Source of the DNA: Bacteroidota bacterium
Lineage (GTDB): Bacteria; Bacteroidota; Bacteroidia; Chitinophagales; Chitinophagaceae
Direction of reading: 5' to 3'
Length of the DNA: 64,000 nt
Assembly: GCA_947453145.1 (NCBI GenBank)
Contig: CANGFA010000003.1
Location: 1-64,000 of the forward strand
Below are positions 33,584-42,024 of this stretch, in pieces (the first letter of the stretch is position 1; every line of letters starts with the position of its first letter). A program made the translations under genes and the position numbers. Below the pieces are notes generated by a model. That model was not told the DNA's origin and did not search any database. It worked only from the letters and a program-made list of their open reading frames with translations.

Positions 33584-34156
33584 ATGAAAAAAATCATGTT
33601 TTCAACTTTAGCAGTAGCGACTATTGCATTTTTCTCTTTTACCCCAAAAACTACAGTTTCTAAGGATATAACAACTTTTACTGTAGACGCTGCTAAAAGC
33701 AAAATTGATTGGACGGGTTCCAAAAAATCTGACTTCCATACTGGTATTTTCCCTATTAAATCTGGTGCTGTTCAGGTGGATGGTGGCAAATTAGTAGGAG
33801 GTAGCTTTGTAATTAATATCTCTGGTATTAAAGTAACAGATGCTGCTGGTGACAGATTACAAAATCATTTATCTTCAGCGGAGTTTTTTGATATTGCTAA
33901 ATTTGGTGAGGCCACATTTACCATTTCTAAAGTAGTTTACACAAAAGCGGATAAAGCAACTATTACTGGTTCTTTATCGTTACATGGTATTGCTGCACCT
34001 GTAACCTTTAATGCTTCAATTAGAAATGCAGACGATAAAGGTTTCTTTGCTGAAGCTTTCTTTCCATTTGATAGAACTTTATTTGGTATTAATTATGGTA
34101 TAGGTATGATTGACACAGATGTTCAATTAGCGATCCATATTTATGGTAATAAATAA
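33584..34156 (+). CDS. YceI-family periplasmic lipid-binding protein
   Basis: 190 residues: a signal peptide (about residues 1-20), then the YceI beta-barrel fold (FTVDAAKSKIDWTGSK start; DRLQNHLSSAEFFDIAKFGEATF; ITGSLSLHGIAAPVTF). YceI proteins bind isoprenoid or fatty-acid-like ligands in the periplasm. It has a perfect upstream promoter and a strong terminator, so it is a single gene. Confidence 0.92.
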   Translation: MKKIMFSTLAVATIAFFSFTPKTTVSKDITTFTVDAAKSKIDWTGSKKSDFHTGIFPIKSGAVQVDGGKLVGGSFVINISGIKVTDAAGDRLQNHLSSAEFFDIAKFGEATFTISKVVYTKADKATITGSLSLHGIAAPVTFNASIRNADDKGFFAEAFFPFDRTLFGINYGIGMIDTDVQLAIHIYGNK

Positions 34157-34187
34157 TTATTATGTAGCATTCAAAAAATGCGCAATA

Positions 34188-34226
34188 AAAAAATAACCCC
34201 TAACTTTAAATTAGGGGTTATTTTTT
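34188..34226. terminator. Bidirectional terminator between yceI and the DinB-family gene
   Basis: The 16-bp arms AAAAAATAACCCCTAA and TTAGGGGTTATTTTTT surround a 7-nt loop. Confidence 0.95.
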
Positions 34227-34331
34227 GCCTATGGCAATTCGATTTTTTTGAAGGATTAATGATTACTGTAATTAGTAATATCTAGTTGATTTTTTTGACT
34301 GCTTTAATCAGAATAAGTCTGATTTTAAATA

Positions 34332-34844
34332 TCAGATATCATATCTTTCTTTTAAAATATGTAAATGGTGCAGTGCATGACCAAAGATGATAAAGCCCAA
34401 TGCATTTACCGAAATAGGATGTCCACTTGCTTTGCCCATGGCTTTCATCTGTTCCTCCGTAAAGGAAGCGAATAATAAATTGGTGGACTGTCTTACGACT
34501 CTCCATTCAATTAACATGTCTTTCCAATTTCTATTAGCGGCGGTACCATTTTTTGCATATTCATTTTCATCAAAACCCAATAAGGCTGCAGGTTCTTTTC
34601 TTGCAATGGCTAATGAACGATAAGCAAAAATTCTTTCGGTATCAATTACATGTTGAAACATTTGTTTAATTGTCCATTTCCCTTCGGCGTAGGCGTAATT
34701 GGTTCTTTCGGCAGGAATGGCAGACCAAGACTCAGTAATTCTTTCATGGTATTGTTGCAGAAGAATGGTATAGTCTTTTCCACTTGTATAATTTAGGTAG
34801 GTTTGATAAAAACTACCGTACTCTGTCGCACTTGGTCGGGGCAT
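34332..34844 (-). CDS. DinB/YfiT-family protein
   Basis: 170 residues, a four-helix bundle of the DinB-like superfamily. Candidate metal ligands are the His in MFQHVIDTERIF (about residue 66) and the H-x2-HH-x2-H cluster (HALHHLHIL, near residue 157). Members include thiol-dependent (bacillithiol, mycothiol) transferases; the substrate is unknown here. It is the last gene of a minus-strand cluster, 3 nt after the S8 peptidase stop. Confidence 0.85.
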   Translation of the reverse strand: MPRPSATEYGSFYQTYLNYTSGKDYTILLQQYHERITESWSAIPAERTNYAYAEGKWTIKQMFQHVIDTERIFAYRSLAIARKEPAALLGFDENEYAKNGTAANRNWKDMLIEWRVVRQSTNLLFASFTEEQMKAMGKASGHPISVNALGFIIFGHALHHLHILKERYDI

Positions 34845-34847
34845 ATT

Positions 34848-36506
34848 TTATTTTGTTTTAGATTTTATTGTTTTGCTAGTTGCATATTTATTGGCTAGTG
34901 CAATTGCATTGGCTGCATTTACAATTCCACCACTAGATGCAATGTCAATTAATTTTTTGGATTCCTCCTTTTGAGGAATACTATATTCCATATTGGTGTT
35001 AGTAGGTTTCCATACACTCTGCATAATAATTCTTTTAACATCCACTGCCGATAAATTGGGATAATAAGAACGAATTAAAGCTGCAATATGACTTACAATG
35101 GGTGCTGCCATGCTGGTACCTTGTAAATAACCATGATTGGTTTTGCCAGGTAAGGTTGAATATATTTTATTACCAGGTGCAAGTACATCAACAATTTTTG
35201 GACCAAAATTGCTAAAATCGGTAAGAAGGGTACTGTTTATAAATTCATCGCTACTAGCTGCAACGGTAATGACATTACTCGCCGTATCATTTAAAGCGCT
35301 AGAATAGGGGTTAGGATAAACTGCTTTATTATTTAAGTCATAAGATTCATTACCTGCTGCATGAACAATTAGCACATCTTTTGACGCAGCATATCTAATT
35401 GCTTTATCCACCCAAATTTGTTCTGGAGAAAATGATTTTCCAAAACTCATATTTATAATTTTTGCACCATTGTCAACAGCATATTTAATACCAAGCGCAA
35501 CGTCTTTATCATATTCATCTCCATCGGGGACTACTCTTACACCCATAATTTGAAGAGAAGGATACAATGCATTCATATTCCAAGAACTATCGGGAACACT
35601 TGCTACTAGCCCAGCTACATGCGTACCGTGTCTTGCATTGGGGCCAGTAATATCATTATTGCCGTAATATTGATCCGATAAATTTTCGTAATTATCTTTA
35701 ATAATAGCAGCTCTTATTGGATCAGGGGCTGTTGTTTTTGCATTGGCAGATTTTTCTTTTCCTTCTATATACTCTTTTAACTCATTTATCATTTCTAGGT
35801 AAGGTGTTTCTCTTTCAACTCCTAGCATTTTAATCGTTCTTAAATAAGCCATTTTAGCATCTAGCGTATTTCGTCCCACTGGTTGAAAAGCAGTTAGTTT
35901 GTCTACTGTGAAATTGGAATCATTAATTTCTTTTATGATGGTGTTCCCTAGTTTTTGAATAGCGTTTGCTGCCATAGACACATACCTTAAATTTGCTGCG
36001 TCTTCGTCTGAAAATTCAATTTCTAAAGCAGCTTGTTTCCACATTTCATATTGCTTTTGTTGTTGGATATTCCAATTTTTAAAGTCCAATTCTTTGCCTT
36101 CGTAAAGTGATTTATACTTATGGTAAATCCTAGATTTTTCATCTGCTGCTTTATTAATATTTTTTCCATTTTTTCCGCCTAGGAAATTCCATCCATGTAT
36201 ATCATCTACATAGCCATTGTGGTCATCATCTATCCCATTGTCTGCAATTTCTTTGGTATTAATCCAAAGTTTATTTTTTATCTCGCTATTGATGGTATCA
36301 ACACCGCCATCCATAACCGCAACAATTACAGGGGTTGCTTTTTTTGAAATTTGAGATAGTTGTTGATAAGCCTGGTAAAGACTAATGCCGTGAATCTTGT
36401 CTTGTGCATAGTCCTTCCAATGCCAATTTTGACTATTACTAACGGTTTGACCAAAACTTATTTGATGAATACAAATAAGTGCAAGCAAAAAATAAAATCT
36501 TTTCAT
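34848..36506 (-). CDS. Secreted subtilisin-like (S8) peptidase with long Asp-His insertion
   Basis: 552 residues from ATG 36506; the TTG at 36521 would overlap the preceding gene and add residues before the signal peptide (ends near SFGQ, residue 20). The catalytic triad is Asp66 (VMDGGVD), His293 (RHGTHVAG) and Ser465 (QGTSMAAP). Asp and His are about 227 residues apart, against about 32 in subtilisin, because of a largely helical insertion (about residues 105-285). No T9SS C-terminal sorting domain is visible, so it probably stays periplasmic. It starts 4 nt after the ALDH stop. Confidence 0.92.
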   Translation of the reverse strand: MKRFYFLLALICIHQISFGQTVSNSQNWHWKDYAQDKIHGISLYQAYQQLSQISKKATPVIVAVMDGGVDTINSEIKNKLWINTKEIADNGIDDDHNGYVDDIHGWNFLGGKNGKNINKAADEKSRIYHKYKSLYEGKELDFKNWNIQQQKQYEMWKQAALEIEFSDEDAANLRYVSMAANAIQKLGNTIIKEINDSNFTVDKLTAFQPVGRNTLDAKMAYLRTIKMLGVERETPYLEMINELKEYIEGKEKSANAKTTAPDPIRAAIIKDNYENLSDQYYGNNDITGPNARHGTHVAGLVASVPDSSWNMNALYPSLQIMGVRVVPDGDEYDKDVALGIKYAVDNGAKIINMSFGKSFSPEQIWVDKAIRYAASKDVLIVHAAGNESYDLNNKAVYPNPYSSALNDTASNVITVAASSDEFINSTLLTDFSNFGPKIVDVLAPGNKIYSTLPGKTNHGYLQGTSMAAPIVSHIAALIRSYYPNLSAVDVKRIIMQSVWKPTNTNMEYSIPQKEESKKLIDIASSGGIVNAANAIALANKYATSKTIKSKTK

Positions 36507-36510
36507 AAAA

Positions 36511-38034
36511 CTATAAATCAAATTGAATGCCTTGTGCTAAAGGTAAAGTAGTACTAAAATTAATGGTATTGGTTTGACGTCGCATATATGCTTTCCATGC
36601 ATCACTTCCGCTTTCTCTTCCTCCACCTGTTTCTTTTTCACCACCAAATGCACCTCCAATTTCTGCGCCACTGGTTCCAATATTTACATTGGCAATACCA
36701 CAATCACTTCCTTCGGCAGACAAGAATAATTCAGACTCTCTCATGTTTAAAGTCATGATGGCAGAGGACAAACCTTGTGGTACTTTATTTTGAATAGCAA
36801 TCGCTTCTTCAATTGAAGCATACTTCATTACATATAAAATAGGTGCGAAGGTTTCATGTTGAACGATGGAAAATTCAGGTTTAGCTTCTGCGATACAAGG
36901 CTTCACATAACAACCACTTTCAAAATTTGGACCTTCTAAAACACCGCCTTCAACTATGAATTTTCCACCTTCTTTTTTACATGCTTCAATACTTTGTAAA
37001 TATAATGCTACCGCATTTTTATCAATCAATGGACCCATGTGATTTTTAACATCTAGTGGATTCCCAATTTTTATTTGTTGATATGCTTTAGTTAATTTTT
37101 CAACAAAACGTTCGTAAACTTTTTCGTGAATAATTAATCTTCTAGTGCTTGTACATCTTTGCCCTGCGGTACCAACTGCTCCAAACACTGCGCCAATTAA
37201 AGACATATCTAAGTCCGCATTTTCGGTAATAATAATTGCATTGTTGCCGCCTAGTTCTAAAATAGTTTTTCCCAATCGGCCTGCAACCGCTTTATTTAAT
37301 TCCTTACCCATTTTGGTGGAACCTGTTGCTGAAACTAATGGAATACGGATATCATGACTCATCCATTCACCTACCTCACGACCTCCTTGTATTAAATTAT
37401 TTACGCCTTCTGGCACCTTATTTTCTGCAAAAACTTTTGCCACAATATGCTGAACAGCATTGCCACATAAAGGTGTTTTTTCACTAGGCTTCCAAACTGT
37501 TACGTTTCCGCATACCCAAGCAAGGGCTGCGTTCCAACTCCAAACTGCAACAGGGAAATTGAATGCAGAAATGATGCCTACAATACCTAATGGGTGCCAC
37601 TGTTCATACATTCTATGTGAAGGCCTTTCACTGTGCATGGTTAATCCATACAATTGTCTGGAAAGTCCCACTGCAAAATCACATATGTCAATCATTTCTT
37701 GCACTTCTCCTAAACCTTCTTGCAAGCTCTTTCCCATTTCATAACTTACCAATTGTCCGAGTGCTTGTTTTTCGGCACGAAGTGCTTGGCCCAATTGTCT
37801 TACTACTTCACCTCTCTTTGGGGCAGGCCATTTTCTCCATGCTAAAAAAGCGGTTTCCGCTGTGGTTATTACCTTCTCGAAAGATGCTTTATCCGTAGTG
37901 GTTACGCCACCAATCCTATTTCCATCAACTGGAGAAAAACTTAATATTAATTCACCTTTACTTTTAACGAATGCAGTTCCCGTTGAAGTGCCTTCGTTTT
38001 CCTTTTGCAGCTTCAATGATTGTAAAAATTCCAT
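36511..38034 (-). CDS. ALDH7-type aldehyde dehydrogenase (aminoadipate-semialdehyde dehydrogenase-like)
   Basis: 507 residues. Catalytic Cys294 (GTAGQRCTSTRR) and general base Glu260 (LELGGNNA). The sequence blocks HPLGIVGIISAFNFPVAVWS and GAEIGGAFGGEKETGGGRES fit the antiquitin (ALDH7A1/AmaB) family, which oxidises alpha-aminoadipate semialdehyde/P6C in lysine degradation. Other lysine-catabolism genes are not in the window. It lies 2 nt after rfaE2 and 4 nt before the S8 peptidase. Confidence 0.88.
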   Translation of the reverse strand: MEFLQSLKLQKENEGTSTGTAFVKSKGELILSFSPVDGNRIGGVTTTDKASFEKVITTAETAFLAWRKWPAPKRGEVVRQLGQALRAEKQALGQLVSYEMGKSLQEGLGEVQEMIDICDFAVGLSRQLYGLTMHSERPSHRMYEQWHPLGIVGIISAFNFPVAVWSWNAALAWVCGNVTVWKPSEKTPLCGNAVQHIVAKVFAENKVPEGVNNLIQGGREVGEWMSHDIRIPLVSATGSTKMGKELNKAVAGRLGKTILELGGNNAIIITENADLDMSLIGAVFGAVGTAGQRCTSTRRLIIHEKVYERFVEKLTKAYQQIKIGNPLDVKNHMGPLIDKNAVALYLQSIEACKKEGGKFIVEGGVLEGPNFESGCYVKPCIAEAKPEFSIVQHETFAPILYVMKYASIEEAIAIQNKVPQGLSSAIMTLNMRESELFLSAEGSDCGIANVNIGTSGAEIGGAFGGEKETGGGRESGSDAWKAYMRRQTNTINFSTTLPLAQGIQFDL

Positions 38035-38036
38035 AC

Positions 38037-38525
38037 TTAGTTTTTAATTTTTTCTATAATATTGGTGGTAGAAAATCCCTCCACAATAGGATTGATAATT
38101 ACTTTACCTCCATTTGCAATCACTTCCTTAGCACCAACAATTGTATCTATCGTATAATCGCCGCCTTTTACCAATACATCGGGTAACAATTGGGTGATTA
38201 ATTCATAAGGGGTATCTTCTTCAAAAATCACTACCACATCCACCATTGCTAAATTAGAAATAATCATTGCGCGACTATCGGTATTGTTAATAGGTCTGTC
38301 TTGTCCTTTTAATCTTTTAATACTTGCATCGCTATTTAATCCTACAATTAAATAATCGGCTTCTTTAGCGGCTTGTGCTATAGAAAATAAATGTCCAGGA
38401 TGTAAAATGTCAAAACAGCCATTGGTGAAAGCAACTGTTTTACCTGTAATTTTCCAAGCATGCATCATGCCTTTAGCTTGCGCTATTGTCATGATTTTTT
38501 TTTGAAATCCATCCACAAATCGCAT
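38037..38525 (-). CDS. rfaE2: D-glycero-beta-D-manno-heptose 1-phosphate adenylyltransferase
   Basis: 162 residues, the stand-alone cytidylyltransferase-type domain equal to the C-terminal half of E. coli HldE. Motifs are FTNGCFDILHPGH (nucleotide-binding HxGH) and the ISSTNII-like end (here GFSTTNIIEKI). It makes ADP-heptose for LPS inner core in the cytoplasm. It starts 1 nt after the flippase stop. An internal ATG 11 codons in could also be the start; the upstream one is closest to the preceding stop. Confidence 0.92.
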   Translation of the reverse strand: MRFVDGFQKKIMTIAQAKGMMHAWKITGKTVAFTNGCFDILHPGHLFSIAQAAKEADYLIVGLNSDASIKRLKGQDRPINNTDSRAMIISNLAMVDVVVIFEEDTPYELITQLLPDVLVKGGDYTIDTIVGAKEVIANGGKVIINPIVEGFSTTNIIEKIKN

Positions 38526-38526
38526 A

Positions 38527-39507
38527 TTAACTTGCTTTTTTATTGATAAATGGAAGCAGTATTAAACTTGCTCCACCTAGTATTAATAATATAATAAATT
38601 GCGCAAACCATTGAACGGTTCCATTGGCTAATCCAAGCGTGTAACTTACTCCATTTAATTTTAAAACCATGGCCATTAACAAAGCATAGGCACCAATACC
38701 ACCCGGTGTAATAATCATACCAATACTTGCAAAGGCAAGGCAGCTAATGGCAGTAGCAAGTGAACTTCCAGTTCCATCTGTACCATACAATCCAATATAG
38801 GTTGCAATTAAATAGCCAAACCAAATGCCAAAACTATAAAGGAAAAAAAGATTATGTTTCTTTAATTTGGTAGCACTAATAATCCCTTCCCAAATTCCTG
38901 AAAAAATATGCTTAATACTATTTATCGCTTTTTGCAATTTATTTTTAAATAGGACTAGGAAAATGGCGCTCAACAATAAAACACCTAATACAATAAAAAG
39001 AAGGTAATGATTGTCATCTCCCTTTGTATTATTTGCACTAATGGTTTTAAATTCATTCCAACCTGCTTCAATGACATTAAATTGTAAAACCAGGGCCAAA
39101 ATAAATACAATGCCTAAGCTAAGTACATCAAAAGCTCTTTCAGCAACAATGGTACCTACTATTTTTTCAGCAGGTACTTTTTCATATTTTGATAGCAAAG
39201 TACACTTTAATACCTCTCCTAAACGTGGAACGGCTAAATTGGCCAAATAACCAATTAGGACTGCTAAAAAGGTATTTGCCAAGGAGGGTTTGTACCCTAG
39301 GGGCTCCATAATTAACCTCCATCTTAAAGCCCTTAAAAAATGAGAAAATGTGAGAATGATGAAAACAGGGGCCAAGATCCAGTATTTAGTAGTCCTTAGA
39401 GCATTAGTGAATTTGTCCCATTCTTGAGGGGGAATTTGATGTAAACTCCACCAAATCAGCAAAATGCCGATTAGGAAAAAAAAGGCTATTTTAAGGAATT
39501 TACCCAT
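38527..39507 (-). CDS. Flippase-like / LPG-synthase transmembrane-domain protein
   Basis: 326 residues from ATG 39507, where the first helix (GKFLKIAFFFLIGILLIWW) begins; the longer frame starts at a TTG (39546) and adds 13 polar residues. About eight to nine membrane helices, with the family motifs LRALRWRLIM and PRLGEVLKCTLL (UPF0104/PF03706). Members are proposed lipid flippases or lysyl-PG synthase TM domains. In Bacteroidota it often sits beside rfaE2, as here. It heads the minus-strand cluster of five genes with gaps of 1-4 nt. Confidence 0.87.
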   Translation of the reverse strand: MGKFLKIAFFFLIGILLIWWSLHQIPPQEWDKFTNALRTTKYWILAPVFIILTFSHFLRALRWRLIMEPLGYKPSLANTFLAVLIGYLANLAVPRLGEVLKCTLLSKYEKVPAEKIVGTIVAERAFDVLSLGIVFILALVLQFNVIEAGWNEFKTISANNTKGDDNHYLLFIVLGVLLLSAIFLVLFKNKLQKAINSIKHIFSGIWEGIISATKLKKHNLFFLYSFGIWFGYLIATYIGLYGTDGTGSSLATAISCLAFASIGMIITPGGIGAYALLMAMVLKLNGVSYTLGLANGTVQWFAQFIILLILGGASLILLPFINKKAS

Positions 39508-39666
39508 AGTGGTACGATTTTCGATTGTATCGCAATTTACATTCAATTGTGCTATAAATCTTGGATTAGGGGGGCTAATTATTGCCCTTTTTTAGGGTTT
39601 CTTAAAGTGCATACTATTTCGTACCTTCGCCAACTCAAAGATGGTTCTGAGTTAAACCCAAAAGGA

Positions 39667-40485
39667 ATGTCTGAAAAAAAACGAATATTATACATCGCGA
39701 CCGAAATGTCACCTTATTTAGAGTTGACAGAGTTTGCCGAGATTATTAATAAGTTGGCAATTAAAAGTAATGATAGTGGATTAGAAGTTCGCTGTATTAT
39801 GCCAAGATTTGGTGTAATCAACGAAAGAAGACACCGCTTACATGAAGTAGTTAGACTTTCTGGGATTAATGTTCAAGTGGACAGTGATGATTATCCACTA
39901 CAGATTAAAGTGGCTTCCTTACCAAATGCTAGATTACAAGTTTACTTTTTAGAGAATGAAGACTTTTTCAAACGCAAACAAATTTTTCATGACGAAAATG
40001 AAACTTGGTTTGACGACAATGCCTTGAGAACGGTGTTTTTCTGCCGAGGTGCTTTAGAAACGGTGAAAAAATTTGGATGGCCTCCAGATATCATTCACTG
40101 TAGTGGATGGATGACTGGTTTAATACCTGCCTATATCAAAACAGCGTTTAAAAAGGAACCTGTATTTTCTAATTCTAAAGTTATTTTCACCATTGGTGCC
40201 AATACTTTTGAAGAAAAATTAGGTAAAGACTTTTTGGAGAAAGCCATTATTAATGCGAATATTAAAGAAAAGGACTTAGAGGCTTTTAAGGACTTGAATA
40301 ATGCAGCTATGTTCAGAGGTGGCGCCACTTATGCGGATGCAATCACTTTTGGATCAGATGTAATAGATAAAAAATTGGTATCTGAATTTTCAACAGTGAA
40401 AGGCAAAAAAGTTGTGCCTTTTAATGGCTGGGATTCCGATTTAACAGAGTATTTAGATTTATACAACGAACTTGCAGGCAAGTAA
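39667..40485 (+). CDS. Truncated glycogen/starch-synthase-like (GT5 N-terminal domain) protein
   Basis: 272 residues from ATG 39667, where homology to GT5 enzymes starts (RILYIATEMSPY); the open frame continues upstream to a TTG at 39547 but those residues look non-coding. It corresponds only to the N-terminal Rossmann domain of GlgA (usual length 470-550). The ADP-glucose-binding KTGGL motif expected after EMSPY is replaced by ELTEF (residues 19-23). A catalytic role in glycogen synthesis is therefore doubtful. A DUF4270 lipoprotein gene follows 14 nt later. A TACCTTCG near-consensus -7 element lies at 39622-39629. Confidence 0.8.
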   Translation: MSEKKRILYIATEMSPYLELTEFAEIINKLAIKSNDSGLEVRCIMPRFGVINERRHRLHEVVRLSGINVQVDSDDYPLQIKVASLPNARLQVYFLENEDFFKRKQIFHDENETWFDDNALRTVFFCRGALETVKKFGWPPDIIHCSGWMTGLIPAYIKTAFKKEPVFSNSKVIFTIGANTFEEKLGKDFLEKAIINANIKEKDLEAFKDLNNAAMFRGGATYADAITFGSDVIDKKLVSEFSTVKGKKVVPFNGWDSDLTEYLDLYNELAGK

Positions 40486-40499
40486 AGACAAATTAATTC

Positions 40500-41969
40500 A
40501 TGGCATCAACTATTTTAGTGAAAAGAATTTCCACCGTTTTATTTATAGGCTTCCTTTTTTCAGCATGTACTAGAATTGGTACAACCGAAATGGGATTGGG
40601 TTTGTTACCTTCTATGGACTCATTTAATACAAAGGATACCATTTTAGATGTAGAAACTGAAACAATAGATCGACCAGATTCACTAAGAATTTATGGAGGT
40701 GACGATCAGATTGTTGGAATAACAAACAATGACCCTCTTTTTGGATCTACCACAGCCAACATGTATTTTCAATTGAAACCTTCTTTCTTCCCTTATTTCA
40801 CGAGGGGGTCAAGAGACAGTGTTGTAGTGGACTCTGCAGTTTTGATACTTGCATATAGAGGATTTTATGGGGATTCCTCCAAACCTGTTGTTTTAAACTT
40901 GAAAAGAATAAGTGGCAATACACCTCTTAATCTAGATACTTCTGTTGCAAGTAACTATCCAGAAGCTTATAATATTCAAACGGATGCAACCATGGCAAAT
41001 CCTGTTACTTTGGATTTTGCGCATGTACATGATTCGATATACAACCGATTTGAGGCTGCAAAAGACGAAATTCGAATTCCTTTAAACAAAACCTTTACCG
41101 ACTTATTTATTAAAGGGTATGATTCAACTACAGCTTACAAAACAGATACCACGCTTCGTCAATATTTTCAGGGTTTTGCTTTATCTGCAAGCACGGCAGG
41201 AAATACCAATGTACTTGTTAGAATTAATTTATTAGATACCAATACAAAGTTAGCTTTGTACTATAAAACAAATTCAACTACCACAACTGGTGTGAGAGAT
41301 ACAATTGTAGACTATTTTAAATTTACTCTTTATAGTAATGGATATGCCAACTTTGTAAAAAGAAACAGAACTGGATCCGAAGCAGCCCGTCATTTTGGAG
41401 TTGCTAAAGACTCATTAGTTTATGTACAAACGAGTCCGGGAACTTTGGTTAAGATTAAAGTACCAGGATTAAAAACATTCGCAAATAAAATTATTCATAG
41501 GGCCGAATTAATAGCAGAGCAGGTGCCTGGTAATATCTTACAAGATGCCCAATTTACAGCCCCCAACTACTTATTTTTAGGGGCGTATGACAGTGCATCT
41601 AAAGTCATAAGAACTGTTCCCAATGATTATCAAGGAACGGTTAATACAACGCAGTTTCAACGATTTGGAGGCAAGGTAATTTATAAATCTATGTTTGGTT
41701 TTGACAATGTAGCAAGCTATAATTTTGATATTAGTAGATATATGCAGGGGATTGTTTCAAGAAAGGATACCGTTTTTGATTTAAGGTTATTTGCACCGGT
41801 AAATGATTCTGTGAAATATGTACCACCATATCCAAACAATTTGCAAGCTGGCACCGATTATTTGACCTCTTCTTTAGGGAATCAGGCTGCAATGGGTCGT
41901 GTAAGGCTAGGAGGCGGCAAGCATTCAAAATTCAAAATGCGTTTACACGTTTACTATTCTGATTTATAA
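40500..41969 (+). CDS. DUF4270-family lipoprotein
   Basis: 489 residues. Lipoprotein signal with lipobox FSAC (Cys near residue 24), then the DUF4270 pattern of a short N-terminal linker (IGTTEMGLGLLP), a VDSAVLILAYRGFYGD-like strand and a C-terminal RVRLGGGKHSKFKMRLHVYYS block. DUF4270 proteins are outer-membrane or periplasmic lipoproteins of unknown function found next to the glycogen-synthase-like gene in many Bacteroidota. It is co-directional with that gene (14-nt gap). Confidence 0.87.
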   Translation: MASTILVKRISTVLFIGFLFSACTRIGTTEMGLGLLPSMDSFNTKDTILDVETETIDRPDSLRIYGGDDQIVGITNNDPLFGSTTANMYFQLKPSFFPYFTRGSRDSVVVDSAVLILAYRGFYGDSSKPVVLNLKRISGNTPLNLDTSVASNYPEAYNIQTDATMANPVTLDFAHVHDSIYNRFEAAKDEIRIPLNKTFTDLFIKGYDSTTAYKTDTTLRQYFQGFALSASTAGNTNVLVRINLLDTNTKLALYYKTNSTTTTGVRDTIVDYFKFTLYSNGYANFVKRNRTGSEAARHFGVAKDSLVYVQTSPGTLVKIKVPGLKTFANKIIHRAELIAEQVPGNILQDAQFTAPNYLFLGAYDSASKVIRTVPNDYQGTVNTTQFQRFGGKVIYKSMFGFDNVASYNFDISRYMQGIVSRKDTVFDLRLFAPVNDSVKYVPPYPNNLQAGTDYLTSSLGNQAAMGRVRLGGGKHSKFKMRLHVYYSDL

Positions 41970-41986
41970 TCATTAAGATTTATTAA

Positions 41987-41994
41987 TATATTTG
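41987..41994 (+). promoter_or_regulatory. -7 promoter element of metK
   Basis: TATATTTG fits the Bacteroidota -7 consensus, 30 nt before the metK ATG. No perfect TTG lies 19-20 nt upstream (the site reads TTTATAAT). There is no room for a SAM riboswitch in the 55-bp gap. Confidence 0.55.
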
Positions 41995-42024
41995 CACTTT
42001 ATAACAACATCTAAATAATACAAT

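Noticed and set aside
37460..37898. Long antisense frames within the ALDH gene
   Set aside because: Shadows of a well-supported 507-residue ALDH7 gene.
39547..39666. N-terminal extension of the glycogen-synthase-like protein
   Set aside because: It starts at TTG, has no similarity to GT5 proteins, and covers the likely promoter.
41970..42024. SAM riboswitch before metK
   Set aside because: The 55-bp gap is too short and lacks the conserved blocks.
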